DNA of 64,000 bases from JAVKDP01 sp040222185 (lineage in GTDB: Bacteria > Bacteroidota > Rhodothermia > Balneolales > Balneolaceae), in NCBI GenBank assembly GCA_040222185.1, contig JAVKDP010000026.1:1-64000 (forward strand), written 5' to 3'. Of the stretch, positions 1 to 9,414 are shown piece by piece. The translations under genes and the position numbers were made by a program. Each line of letters starts with the position of its first letter. The stretch's first letter is position 1. The notes below the pieces were generated by a model, which saw only the letters and a list, made by a program, of their open reading frames with translations, did not search any database and was not told where the DNA came from.

Positions 1-240
1 TACCCGAACCCTTTCAATCCCAGTACCCGGATCGAATTTGAAGTGCCCCAGATAGCACATGTCAGGCTGGAGGTCTTCAACATTGTCGGCCAAAAAGTAG
101 CCGAGCTCCTTAACGAGACAAAAGCTATCGGAAGTTACTCGATAGACTTTAACGCGAGAACTCTCCCAAGCGGAGTGTATCTGTACCGGCTGGAGGCCGG
201 ATCACAAACCATAATCAGAAAAATGACTCTTTTAAAATGA
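1..240 (+). CDS. C-terminal end of a T9SS-secreted protein (partial)
   Basis: Only the last 79 residues are in the window; the reading frame is open at base 1 and ends in TGA at 240. They form a type A T9SS sorting domain: YPNPFNPST near the start, VRLEVFNIVGQKVAELLN in the middle, and SGVYLYRLEAG followed by a basic KMTLLK end. Such domains direct export across the outer membrane and are cleaved or anchored at the surface. The passenger domain lies upstream and cannot be seen, so the protein's function is unknown. A near-perfect 13-bp inverted repeat follows the stop and may end the transcript. Confidence 0.85.
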   Translation, partial: YPNPFNPSTRIEFEVPQIAHVRLEVFNIVGQKVAELLNETKAIGSYSIDFNARTLPSGVYLYRLEAGSQTIIRKMTLLK

Positions 241-252
241 AACAGGAAAAGA

Positions 253-300
253 GAAAGATGAGAGGAGACAAAGGAGTTTCTTCTTCACCTCTCACCTTTC
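253..300 (+). terminator. Long inverted repeat after T9SS cargo gene
   Basis: The arms 253-265 and 288-300 pair over 13 bp with one mismatch, just after the stop at 240. There is no clear U-tract, so it may act as a weak terminator or an mRNA 3' stabiliser. A comparable hairpin follows the other cargo gene at 4741-4774. Confidence 0.45.
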
Positions 301-333
301 GAATAAAAATGATCCTGATTTAATAACCCAACA

Positions 334-513
334 ATGATTGAACATCACTTTTCATCCAGTACGATAAAGCCTGCCACTTTTGTGGTAGAAGAAAAGGGCT
401 CCAATCCGGAAAAGGCTTATGTGATCCTGGTAACCAGGAAAGTGGATGGGAAGGATGTTCACATTTGTAAGTCCTGCTTAACGAGCAACCGGGCTTTACT
501 AAAATATTCCTAA
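334..513 (+). CDS. Small hypothetical protein with a CxxC motif
   Basis: An ATG-initiated frame of 59 codons lies between two real genes on the same strand. It encodes a mostly polar, strand-rich peptide ending DVHICKSCLTSNRALLKYS. The single CxxC could bind metal or form a disulfide, but there is no signal peptide. I recognise no family and see no strong ribosome binding site. It ends 18 bases before the next start codon, which fits co-transcription. It may also be chance; comparison with related genomes would decide. Confidence 0.35.
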   Translation: MIEHHFSSSTIKPATFVVEEKGSNPEKAYVILVTRKVDGKDVHICKSCLTSNRALLKYS

Positions 514-531
514 CTCCAAATCCATAGAACC

Positions 532-720
532 ATGAAAACAAAATATTTACTACCACTTTTAGCCTTGGCTATCACACTGTTTAGTACGAAGCCATTATTT
601 GCTCAACCTGGGTTGCCAGGCGACCCTGCACAGGCTCCTATAGACGGAGGCTTAGGATTGCTGGCAGCAGCCGGTGGCATATATGCATTAAAAAAACTAA
701 GGGAAAGAAAAACAGGATGA
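532..720 (+). CDS. PID-CTERM-like sorted small protein
   Basis: This 62-residue protein has an N-terminal signal peptide (MKTKYLLPLLALAITLFSTKPLFAQ), a very short mature part rich in Pro and Gly, then PIDGGLGLLAAAGGIYALKK and a basic tail LRERKTG. A PID signature, one hydrophobic helix and a basic end match the short Bacteroidota proteins described as PID-CTERM, thought to be processed by exosortase-type enzymes in the cytoplasmic membrane. No exosortase is in the window, so the processing enzyme must lie elsewhere. With almost no passenger, it may be a membrane microprotein rather than sorted cargo. Confidence 0.65.
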   Translation: MKTKYLLPLLALAITLFSTKPLFAQPGLPGDPAQAPIDGGLGLLAAAGGIYALKKLRERKTG

Positions 721-812
721 TGTCTGCCTGGTGTTGAGCTTAAACATCGATTTCAGATCATGGGTTTCTCACCAGGCCAGTATTCACCAAATCACACTTA
801 ATCAAATCAATT

Positions 813-1274
813 ATGAGTGTAACTCTAAAAAAAAATGGACCTATGAAAGCAGGGCTAAGCAATGGAATGCGTATTTACGTAGCAGATAATAACCCGGTTT
901 ACCGGGATTTGTTAAAGCTGGTACTCGAGCAAAACGGACATTCTGTTCGGTTATTCGAGGACGGGTACTACCTGCTTAAAGCGCTCAGGATTAATAAAAC
1001 GGCAAATATTCAGCGTCCCGACCTGATTATTTGCGATGTAAATATGCGGGTAATGGGAGGTTTAGAGCTGTTCGACGAGATGAGCAGCTCAGGGCAATAC
1101 CCCGGTACCATCCCTTTCGTCTTCTTAACCGATTCTTCGGATGTGGAAATACCCGAACTGCCAAAAACAGAAAATAAGTACGCAGTATTTAACAAATCGG
1201 AACTACTGAGGCCATTAACTGAAACTATTCAGAAAGTACTGCCTGCCTCAGTAATAACACAAACCATACAATAA
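813..1274 (+). CDS. Stand-alone response-regulator receiver protein
   Basis: The 153-residue protein has a receiver fold starting near residue 20: an acidic pocket in VADNN, the likely phospho-acceptor Asp in LIICDVNM, the switch Thr in FVFLTDSS and the conserved Lys in VFNKSELL. No DNA-binding or enzymatic output domain follows. It would therefore act by protein contact, as CheY-like or scaffold receivers do. The second acidic residue of the usual DD pair is Asn, so phosphorylation kinetics may be altered. No histidine kinase is nearby. An internal ATG (MRIYVADNN) could be the true start, giving a compact receiver of about 134 residues. Confidence 0.8.
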   Translation: MSVTLKKNGPMKAGLSNGMRIYVADNNPVYRDLLKLVLEQNGHSVRLFEDGYYLLKALRINKTANIQRPDLIICDVNMRVMGGLELFDEMSSSGQYPGTIPFVFLTDSSDVEIPELPKTENKYAVFNKSELLRPLTETIQKVLPASVITQTIQ

Positions 1275-1293
1275 ATAACATAGTATATATATC

Positions 1294-4200
1294 ATGAAAT
1301 TATTCACTTCTTTACAAACCCTGGCAATAGCTGTTTTTGCTTGTTTGCTTGCCGGCAGTAGTGCTCTTCAGGCCCAGCCTTTTGCCGGGGGTACAGGTAC
1401 GCAGGCTGATCCCTACCAGGTAGCCACCGTCGCACAGCTGGATAGCGTACGCCATTACGGTAGTACACTCGACACTTACTTCATTCAAACGGTTGATATA
1501 AACCTGAACATTCCCGCTTATAACACCGACCCCGGCTGGCTTCCCATTGCCAATTTTAGGGGCTTTTACAATGGAGACGGACATACCATTTCCGGCCTGT
1601 TCATTAACCGGGTTGATACCGATAACGTGGGCCTGTTTGGTACAGTATTGAATGGGAATTCTTCGCAAGGCAATCCTGCCATTCAAAAGCTGGCCCTGGT
1701 CGCTCCGGTTGTAACAGGCAGGAGCCAGGTTGGAGCATTGGTGGGTGATCTCTCTTTCGGCGCTGTTGAGCAAGTTGGCATTAAAGGGGGTACCGTTACC
1801 GTGAAGGGAAATAACGGAGGAGGTATGATCGGTGCCCTGGGAACCGGGGGAAATTCCTCTCTACCCTCGACAGCCAGAATTGATAAAAATTATGCCACTG
1901 CACGTGTCATTGGCCCTGATCGTGATGGTTCTGGTTATGGCGGGCTGATTGGGCTACATAGAGAAAGAGCCACTTTGACGGGTAATTTCGCCGCCGGGGT
2001 AGTTACCGGACCTACTGGAAAAATTGGTGGGCTAGTGGGTCACATGCTCAAAAGACTTGATTCTCGACTGAACACCAATTTTTATCTAAGGACTTCCAAT
2101 AATGAGCCAGATATAGGAAGCAGAAAGGATGGAATACCATCCACTTCGATAGGAGTGGAGCTTAATATCAACCAGATGTACCAACAGGCTTCTTATACTA
2201 ATGCCAATGGTGAGGATAGATTGGGCTTTAATGGTGCCTGGATCATGCTTAACGAAGGAAGTGACTTCCCGGAGTTACGTGTCTTTGCCGATTTTAGCGT
2301 ACTGTTTGCAGGGGGAACTGGCACACAGGCCGACCCGTACCAAATCGCTACAGCCAAACAGCTTTACCATGTACGGGACCCTCTTAACCCTACCCTGCAT
2401 TTTCATCAAACGGCCGACATAGACCTGGGCGTGGCCCCTTATGATACCACGAATAACGCCCCGGGATGGACACCCATTCCCCTGTTTCTCGGCTCCTTTA
2501 ATGGAAACGGCTATACCATTTCCAACCTGCGTATCAAACCGGCTAGTACCGCAGCAAGGCTCGGGTTATTTGCAACTGTTGGGGATGGTATTGTAACTCC
2601 AATCCTGGAAAATATGACCCTAATCAACCCTTTCATAACCAACGGTAATAGAGTAGGGGCTCTTGCTGGTTCGTTATTAAATGCACGTCTTACAAATATA
2701 CATATACGTGGAGGCTCTCTTACCAGTATATCCAGTGAGACGGTTGGGACAACAGGCAATACTTTCGTCGGAGGGATAGCAGGTTCAGCTACTTTGATGA
2801 TAACGAAGTCGTCCGCTGTTGGGATGAGGATTATCAATAAGGATAGCCGTGATAATACTGGAGCCGGAGGCTTGTTTGGGTCATTTGATGGATTGTCATT
2901 TGGCGAAGGTATGAACGATTCCTATGCTGCTAACAAGACTCAGGGTGGTCAATATGCCGGAGGCCTGGCTGGACGTGTATTCACTGTAACTGCTCCTATA
3001 AAAAATAGCTATTCAGCCAGTGTAGTCGACACTTCCGGTACCGTTTCGGTAGGTGGCATTATTGGACGGGGAGCGAGATTTACCCCCCTCGAAAATTCTT
3101 ATTTCAACTCCGATTCCACCAAGACAAAAAATATTATCCATCAAGAAAGAGATGGAAAACCGCTCAACACCACCCAGATGCGCCTGCGTGCCAGCTTTAC
3201 CAATTGGGATTTTACCAATACCTGGTTTATTGATGAAGGCGTAAGCTTTCCCGGCCTGTTAGAAAACAGGGGCAATCAAGCAGACATTACCGGGAACGAA
3301 GGTTGGAGGATGCTGGCCTCGCCCTTGCAGTCCAAATCCATTGGTACCATCCTCGATCCCCTCTGGACGCAGGGCTTCACCGGGGCCGATACCACTATCG
3401 GTAGCTCCAATGTATACTTTTATAACGAAGCCACCCCCATCACCCAACCCTGGTCGGCTCCCACCGATACGTCTTTAGTACCTGCTCCTGGCACCGGTTT
3501 TATTGTGTATATGTATAGCGATGATAATTTCGATGGAGTACCCGAGGGCTTTCCAAAGCGTCTTTCTCGCACAGGTACTCCGGTCAGCGGGCAGGTGTCA
3601 GTAGACCTGGATTATACCCCATCCACTATACCCGTAAATGATGGTTGGAACCTGATGGGAAATCCCTATCCCACCACCATAAACTGGGATGCCAGCAAGG
3701 GCTGGAAGCGTACCAATTTGGAGAACAATGCCTTTTATGTATGGAGTGATTCGGCCAGTAATGGAAATGGATCCTACCAGTCGTGGAACGGTGCCACATG
3801 GAATAATGGTAGGCAGTGCTGCGGGAAAATAGCTCCCTGGCAGGGCTTCTGGGTGAAAGCGAAAGCAGCCAACGCCCAGATCGTATTTACCGACACCGTC
3901 CGTAATGCGGGAGGGGTGCTTCTGAAGCAGCTAAAGCCGGCCATTCCTAAAATAGATATGAAATTAGAAGGAAAGGGCTTTTCCTCCAAATCGGTAGTCA
4001 TGTTTCATGAACAGGCCAGGCTTGGGAAAGATGCTTTTGATACCTACAAACTGAATTCGCTTAACCCGGATTACCTGCTGTTAGGCACTACGGCGGAAGG
4101 ACAGGAAGTGATGGATATACAGGCCCTTCCTTATGGAGAACGCCCGGACGAACTGGAGGTGATCATCAAAGGCTCCGACCTGAATGGAGAGTTTACCCTG

Positions 4201-4728
4201 AACTGGGCTCCAAAGCATCTTCCGCAAGGCTCGGTAGCAGAGTTGGTAGACACCAAAACAGGTAAGCGTTTTCCACTTACTAAAGCAGGTAGTTATACCT
4301 TTAGTTTGAATGAGGGGAAAACAAAAACGAAAGAAAACAGGAACAAGATCGGGCCACCAGCCAGTCCCATCATCCCACTTTTAAAATCCAAGGCGCTGTC
4401 TGCCCGGCTTGTGGTACGTCTGAAGCTTGCGGTATCCAATGAGCCTGGCGAGGACCTACCCCGGAAGGTAGAACTTCAGCAAAATTATCCGAACCCCTTC
4501 AATCCGGTCACAACCATAAACTACCAGATACCGACACAAAACCGTGTCCGGTTGGAGGTGTTCGATATTTTGGGTCGTAAAGTGGCAATGCTGGTAAATA
4601 ATGAGCTGCAGCAGGCGGGCCAGTATAGTGTGCAGTTTGATGCCAGAAACCTGGCCTCAGGAGTGTACCTGTATCGTCTAAATGTTTCGGGTACAGTACT
4701 TACCAAACGATTAACCCTGATAAAGTAG
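1294..4728 (+). CDS. Large T9SS-secreted adhesin-like protein with GLUG-type repeats
   Basis: This 1144-residue protein begins with a signal peptide ending near LQAQP. Two homologous segments each open with FAGGTGTQADPYQ(V/I)AT, near residues 30 and 338. They continue with a DI(N/D)L...GWxPI motif, a GxGHTISGL-like turn and several GGLIG/GGLVG repeats typical of GLUG proteins, which are usually right-handed beta-helix surface proteins. After about residue 660 comes a region common in T9SS cargo (GWRMLASPLQ, WNLMGNPYP). The last 75 residues are a type A sorting domain (QNYPNPFNPVTTINYQIP ... GVYLYRLNVSG ... RLTLIK). It probably acts in adhesion or as surface structure. No catalytic motif is visible. 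Confidence 0.85.
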   Translation: MKLFTSLQTLAIAVFACLLAGSSALQAQPFAGGTGTQADPYQVATVAQLDSVRHYGSTLDTYFIQTVDINLNIPAYNTDPGWLPIANFRGFYNGDGHTISGLFINRVDTDNVGLFGTVLNGNSSQGNPAIQKLALVAPVVTGRSQVGALVGDLSFGAVEQVGIKGGTVTVKGNNGGGMIGALGTGGNSSLPSTARIDKNYATARVIGPDRDGSGYGGLIGLHRERATLTGNFAAGVVTGPTGKIGGLVGHMLKRLDSRLNTNFYLRTSNNEPDIGSRKDGIPSTSIGVELNINQMYQQASYTNANGEDRLGFNGAWIMLNEGSDFPELRVFADFSVLFAGGTGTQADPYQIATAKQLYHVRDPLNPTLHFHQTADIDLGVAPYDTTNNAPGWTPIPLFLGSFNGNGYTISNLRIKPASTAARLGLFATVGDGIVTPILENMTLINPFITNGNRVGALAGSLLNARLTNIHIRGGSLTSISSETVGTTGNTFVGGIAGSATLMITKSSAVGMRIINKDSRDNTGAGGLFGSFDGLSFGEGMNDSYAANKTQGGQYAGGLAGRVFTVTAPIKNSYSASVVDTSGTVSVGGIIGRGARFTPLENSYFNSDSTKTKNIIHQERDGKPLNTTQMRLRASFTNWDFTNTWFIDEGVSFPGLLENRGNQADITGNEGWRMLASPLQSKSIGTILDPLWTQGFTGADTTIGSSNVYFYNEATPITQPWSAPTDTSLVPAPGTGFIVYMYSDDNFDGVPEGFPKRLSRTGTPVSGQVSVDLDYTPSTIPVNDGWNLMGNPYPTTINWDASKGWKRTNLENNAFYVWSDSASNGNGSYQSWNGATWNNGRQCCGKIAPWQGFWVKAKAANAQIVFTDTVRNAGGVLLKQLKPAIPKIDMKLEGKGFSSKSVVMFHEQARLGKDAFDTYKLNSLNPDYLLLGTTAEGQEVMDIQALPYGERPDELEVIIKGSDLNGEFTLNWAPKHLPQGSVAELVDTKTGKRFPLTKAGSYTFSLNEGKTKTKENRNKIGPPASPIIPLLKSKALSARLVVRLKLAVSNEPGEDLPRKVELQQNYPNPFNPVTTINYQIPTQNRVRLEVFDILGRKVAMLVNNELQQAGQYSVQFDARNLASGVYLYRLNVSGTVLTKRLTLIK

Positions 4729-4740
4729 AGAAGAAAAAGA

Positions 4741-4774
4741 TGAAAAGTGAAAGGGGAACCTCTTTCACTTTTCA
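4741..4774 (+). terminator. Perfect 13-bp stem after the GLUG-type cargo gene
   Basis: Arms 4741-4753 and 4762-4774 are perfect reverse complements with an 8-base loop, starting 12 bases after the stop codon. An A-rich run rather than a U-tract follows, so termination on the plus strand is plausible but not certain. Confidence 0.6.
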
Positions 4775-4959
4775 CTAAAAAAGAACCAGCACCTATTACA
4801 CTCTGTTCTTAAAAAGTTCACATCAGAATTCAAGGTAGGGTATATGTTAATTCGGTTGTTCTATTAGAGTATAAAGCTAAGACTTTTAGCATTCATCATA
4901 ACAAAGCGTAGGGGAGTGTGTGAAAGCACTCTTCCTCCATCTAATCAAGAATCAATCCC

Positions 4960-6303
4960 ATGAAAACCAGAATCCTCTTTTCAATAACCATGTTGGCCTG
5001 TGTAGCATCGGGCTGTATAAACGAATCTGTTTCTCAAAAAGAAAACGATCTGGATAAAAACCCGTTTTCTTTGAATCTCCAAAATCTTCAAATCCGTGAA
5101 GATGTGGTTTCTCCACAAAGCGATTTCTCTATTCAAACGGGAGATGTGTTTGCGGTTTGGTGGGATCCGGCGTTTAACGAAATTGCTGAGGATGTGCCTG
5201 AAGTGCTTTCGCTGTTAACCGATGTACGAAAAGATGCCATGGATAACCTTGGCTTTGGTCAACTCTACAGCACCAGGGATGGCTACTTTGCCAATGTGTA
5301 TATCCACGTACCCGAAGAAGACCGCTTCCCCGATTACTTTGGAAACGGGGTAGGTTTTAGTGAAGGAGGGATTCCATATTTAGCCATGCCTTTAGGGTCT
5401 CATAACGACAAAACCAATGTGTTTCATGAAGGCTTTCATGTAATGCAAAGCTCTACAGAGTATTTAGTGGTGGATGATAATATTGATGCAATTTGGATTA
5501 TAGAGGCTTCTGCAGAGTGGTACCAGGCTTCCAGGAATTCAGATAACCCAAGAGCGTTTATCGTAGCAAGTGCAGTCTATGCTAATCCTCATTTTGCACT
5601 GTGGCATCTGGCTGATTCCGGCAGGCCAGACGACCCTTCTGATAACGATTGGTTGTATGGGGTACGTCAGTATGGAACGAGTGTATTTCTGTACTACCTG
5701 ACAAACGTAAAATCGGTTCCGCGATCAGTTATTTCCGGGGTGTATACTACCAATGCAACGGTTACGGCACAGGAGTATATATACAATGCTGTTGGAGGTG
5801 ACACACTACGTTCCATGTTCGCCGACTGGGCGGTGGAAACTGCTGTTGGTTTCGATTATTTGACGGAAGAGCAAACAAGTATTACCATGGAAGAATTGAA
5901 CTTCTTCGCCAAACCAGAGGAAATAAAAGCTCATTCATTAGTAATCCAGGATACGGAAGCCAATGGTACCTTTTGCCCCCCAATTGAATTAGCACCAAGA
6001 AGCTGGGCTTATAGTTCATTTTTAATTAATAATACTGCTGCGGCCAATTACTCATTTAAACTTAGAGGAGATAATTCCGGTTCTGAGGGAGCTTTATCAC
6101 ACTTTGAAGCACGTATCGCCATTAAAAACTCTTCCGGCCAGATTCGTTATGTAGATATCCCAATGACGAGTGCTACAGGTGGAGAAGCTTCGGTTTCGGT
6201 AAATGCAAACGATGTAGAAGTATATGTGGTGGTTTCATCAGTACCTGAGAACTTTGGAGGTAATCAGCATTTTGGATATGCGGTCGATATCTCCAGGAAC
6301 TAA
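4960..6303 (+). CDS. Putative lipoprotein zinc metallopeptidase (gluzincin type)
   Basis: The 447-residue protein starts with a lipoprotein signal whose lipobox ends in ASGC (Cys19), so it is probably membrane-anchored in the periplasm or at the surface. A zinc-peptidase signature is visible: HEGFH at residues 156-160 (two His ligands and the catalytic Glu), followed about 22 residues later by IIEASAEW with Glu182/Glu186 as candidate third ligand. That spacing fits gluzincins such as the peptidase MA group. The C-terminal third looks like a beta-sandwich domain. It lies directly before the M60-type peptidase gene, so the two may be co-expressed for extracellular protein or glycoprotein breakdown. 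The substrate is unknown. Confidence 0.65.
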   Translation: MKTRILFSITMLACVASGCINESVSQKENDLDKNPFSLNLQNLQIREDVVSPQSDFSIQTGDVFAVWWDPAFNEIAEDVPEVLSLLTDVRKDAMDNLGFGQLYSTRDGYFANVYIHVPEEDRFPDYFGNGVGFSEGGIPYLAMPLGSHNDKTNVFHEGFHVMQSSTEYLVVDDNIDAIWIIEASAEWYQASRNSDNPRAFIVASAVYANPHFALWHLADSGRPDDPSDNDWLYGVRQYGTSVFLYYLTNVKSVPRSVISGVYTTNATVTAQEYIYNAVGGDTLRSMFADWAVETAVGFDYLTEEQTSITMEELNFFAKPEEIKAHSLVIQDTEANGTFCPPIELAPRSWAYSSFLINNTAAANYSFKLRGDNSGSEGALSHFEARIAIKNSSGQIRYVDIPMTSATGGEASVSVNANDVEVYVVVSSVPENFGGNQHFGYAVDISRN

Positions 6304-6375
6304 AACTGGCATTACTTCGAAAGGTTTTTTGACAAACCAGAAGCGGATTATGATTAAACTAAAAAAAACGACGAA

Positions 6376-9327
6376 ATGGGTTATAGAAAAAAGCAGTGTA
6401 CTAAATCCTATATAAGTTCTTTTTGGGCTGTTCTTGGGTTCTTATTTTGTACAATTTCAGTCCAGGCTCAAACCAGTTCATATGCATTTGAAAAAAATCT
6501 AAAGGATTCTATCAACGCCTTCGATGGAGTATTTATATATAGTGAAGTACAAGCTTCTTTAGACTCATCCATTTTTGTTGCGGGGGTTAATGGGCTGGCA
6601 TTAGAGCTCACTACCTTAGAAGGGGTGGAGCTACCCAATTTACTATCTCAGGCTGTTGTTAATAATGGATCGGTAGAGATTTCTTTTAGTACAAAGTATA
6701 CATTTACTGGTGAGCCAGATGATGATGGATACACTCCTGTATTTACTTTAAAGCAAAGTAACTCCTGGCATTCGGCAGGGCTAATGATTGGTGTCATCAG
6801 AAATTTCGATGAAGATTTTCCGAACACATTTAATCTAATAGTTCTTTACGCTGAGGGAAGGGGGGAAACCAATGGAGCGCCTCCTTCCAGGTTCAATATT
6901 GTTGGCCCTTTTAATATGGGTGAATGGTTACCTGTAAATGTGATTTTCGATATGGAAGGCCGGCAAGTAACGGTACAAGCCGGGGATCAGTTTTTCCAGA
7001 AAAAGCTTGCCGAGAACTTTGACGTAGACTATTTCAAAAATGCAATTTCATCACTTAATCCTTTTCTGGGATGGGAATCGGGTATGCTGGAAGCTTTTAG
7101 CCTCAACCCGAATGGATTCGGAGCAACAATCACTATCGATGATCTGTTAATTTATACTCCCAAAATACCCGGCTCGATTGAAGCCCTGAAAACATCTCTT
7201 GATGCCTTAAAAAACCATATTACAAAAGCTGAGCTTCTTGCTGAGAACGCTTTAAAGGAACATGCTAATACCATTGTTACTAATTACAACGGGTTTTATT
7301 TCGACGCCAAAGCGGAAATAGATACTTATTTACAGGTGTATGACACAAATTTCACACCTTTTTTTGAACATGGCGAGCTTCTTGATATCAATAATTTTGT
7401 CCCGGAATCATTTGTGGCTTTTTTGTTAAAGCAGGAAGTTTTTGATAAAGGATTTGTGGCAGGCAAAATTGAAGAAATGGCGGGAATCTCATTCCCTTCA
7501 CACAAATTTTTTCCCGGCCCGGTTTCTGAGGAAGCTCCCAGGTTGGATAACCAGGAAGTTGAAATAAACAGTACCTATCTATTAAATCCCGGATATACAC
7601 TACTGGATGAGCAAGGGGGAGTGCGTAGGCCAACCGGGTATTATGCCCCTCCCGGAGAATTAATAACAATTACTGTTCCCGAGGCGATGGTTAATCAGAA
7701 AATCAGGGTTTATCTGGGTGCACATGAAAATGACCTGGCTAATAAGATAGATCGTACCAATCGTTTTCTGCGAATTTCCAAAGAACTGGTTATCGATTCT
7801 GTAATTACCAGGGCTGTAAACCCCTTTGGAGGGGGAATCTATTTTCGAATTCCACCAGGGGCTAACCTTGGTTGGCAAACGGTGACTATTAGTGGTGCAG
7901 TTAAGGCTCCATATTTCCGTTGGATTCCGGGGCGGGAAACTTCAGAAAGTGAGTGGAACCAAATGGTATCAGATGCTCATGTTCCATGGATTGATCTTGA
8001 ATCTGATTATGTAGTATTTACCGTGCCTCTGGGGTTAGTAAATGGCAAAAGTCCCTCTGAAATACTTCCTGTTTGGGACAACATGTGGAAAGCAGTACAA
8101 GTTGCTTCGGGAAGGCCATTAGAAAAAAACCGGGCAGAATATTTATTAATTGATCGCAGAGGACCCACAGAGAGTATTTCTGCTGGTTACCCAATGACTT
8201 CGGGAAGAAATGATGCCCCAAATGTGGATCAAAATTTTCATACGAATCCATTTCGGATTTTAGATGAAAACTGGCTGCAAACCTCAGCCAATGGAGAGTA
8301 TGTACATGAGATGGGGCACAATCAGGGTTTTCCAACCCTTGGTAATGAACAAGAAACTATTGTACAATTAGTTGGGGTTCCGGCATATAATCTCGGCCTG
8401 GGAGCTCCTATAGATTCTGCCTTCAAGTATGTTGAAAATGAAAATCATACAAGGGATTTAGCTGCTATAAACTGGATGATAGCCAGTAATTTCAGGAATA
8501 ATAAAGCAATGAATTGTGACCCAACTATGCCTTTCGATGTTTGTGATGAAAGAAGGTATCAAATGAGAGGAGGGGCCAAATACGTTGACATTGCAATGCT
8601 TTTTGGTTGGGAAGGATTAGGCTCAGTATTCAAAGTCTTTTATGATCAGTGGACAGAAAGAGGGACCTTCAATTTTGGCGAGAATTTTATTTCGGAAAAA
8701 GAGTTAATTAAAGCTGCTTCAGAAGGCCTTCAAATAAATGCGACACCACTACTTCATTTTTGGGGGTCAATACCTGGTGAAGATCAGGTTCAGGAGCTGT
8801 CTTCCTATTCTAATAGTAAACTTATTTATGACCGGCTTCAATACTACCGCTCAATAGTACCGGGAGATAAAGCAGCTTTTCAACCATGGTATAAAAAATT
8901 GATGGCCACTGTTGATCGGGTTCACTATGACCGTGTCAATTGGACACTAGAAAACTATGATACCGAAAACCTGGGTGAAGCTATTATAGATCAAATTAAT
9001 AGAATTCTGCTCAAGTACTACGGGACTACTGTTGTTTCTAATGAGCCAGGCCAGGAATTACCCCAGAATTTTGAGCTTCAACAAAACTATCCGAACCCCT
9101 TCAATCCGGGCACAACAATATCGTACCTGACCCCCCGACAAAACCGTGTCCGGTTGGAGGTGTTCGATTTATTAGGCCGTAAAGTGGCTACATTAGTGAA
9201 TGAGCGAGTAGAAGCTGGTCACCACCAGGTCCGTTTTGATGCCTCAGCACTAGCAAGTGGAGTGTATATATATCGTCTCGAAGCGGGCAGTCATGTACTC
9301 CTAAAGAAAATGGCTGTAATCAAGTAG
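6376..9327 (+). CDS. T9SS-secreted M60 (enhancin-like) metallopeptidase
   Basis: The 983-residue protein has a signal peptide ending near VQAQT, a LamG/concanavalin-like N-terminal region (about 30-260), a helical linker, then an M60-type catalytic region. The motif HEMGH is at residues 644-648, followed by NEQE (Glu658/Glu660), matching the HExxH-plus-downstream-Glu pattern of the M60 enhancin family. Characterised members cut mucins and other O-glycosylated proteins. The upstream strands (FRWIPGRETSE...) resemble the M60-associated accessory domain. The last 75 residues are a T9SS sorting domain. It probably works outside the cell on glycoproteins; the exact substrate is inferred from the family. 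The start follows a 72-bp gap from the lipoprotein peptidase gene. Confidence 0.85.
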   Translation: MGYRKKQCTKSYISSFWAVLGFLFCTISVQAQTSSYAFEKNLKDSINAFDGVFIYSEVQASLDSSIFVAGVNGLALELTTLEGVELPNLLSQAVVNNGSVEISFSTKYTFTGEPDDDGYTPVFTLKQSNSWHSAGLMIGVIRNFDEDFPNTFNLIVLYAEGRGETNGAPPSRFNIVGPFNMGEWLPVNVIFDMEGRQVTVQAGDQFFQKKLAENFDVDYFKNAISSLNPFLGWESGMLEAFSLNPNGFGATITIDDLLIYTPKIPGSIEALKTSLDALKNHITKAELLAENALKEHANTIVTNYNGFYFDAKAEIDTYLQVYDTNFTPFFEHGELLDINNFVPESFVAFLLKQEVFDKGFVAGKIEEMAGISFPSHKFFPGPVSEEAPRLDNQEVEINSTYLLNPGYTLLDEQGGVRRPTGYYAPPGELITITVPEAMVNQKIRVYLGAHENDLANKIDRTNRFLRISKELVIDSVITRAVNPFGGGIYFRIPPGANLGWQTVTISGAVKAPYFRWIPGRETSESEWNQMVSDAHVPWIDLESDYVVFTVPLGLVNGKSPSEILPVWDNMWKAVQVASGRPLEKNRAEYLLIDRRGPTESISAGYPMTSGRNDAPNVDQNFHTNPFRILDENWLQTSANGEYVHEMGHNQGFPTLGNEQETIVQLVGVPAYNLGLGAPIDSAFKYVENENHTRDLAAINWMIASNFRNNKAMNCDPTMPFDVCDERRYQMRGGAKYVDIAMLFGWEGLGSVFKVFYDQWTERGTFNFGENFISEKELIKAASEGLQINATPLLHFWGSIPGEDQVQELSSYSNSKLIYDRLQYYRSIVPGDKAAFQPWYKKLMATVDRVHYDRVNWTLENYDTENLGEAIIDQINRILLKYYGTTVVSNEPGQELPQNFELQQNYPNPFNPGTTISYLTPRQNRVRLEVFDLLGRKVATLVNERVEAGHHQVRFDASALASGVYIYRLEAGSHVLLKKMAVIK

Positions 9328-9414
9328 AAAGAGTATACATTCGAAACCTTCGGGAATAGATAATAAGTCCAACCTGGTGCATTGCGCGGAGGCGTTAAGA
9401 ATGGTTTTAAGGAT

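Noticed and set aside
813..1274. Receiver protein as a complete two-component response regulator
   Set aside because: No output domain follows the receiver and no histidine kinase is nearby, so it is described only as a stand-alone receiver.
6224..6415. 63-codon frame bridging the two peptidase genes
   Set aside because: Overlaps both real genes in another frame and has no recognisable features.
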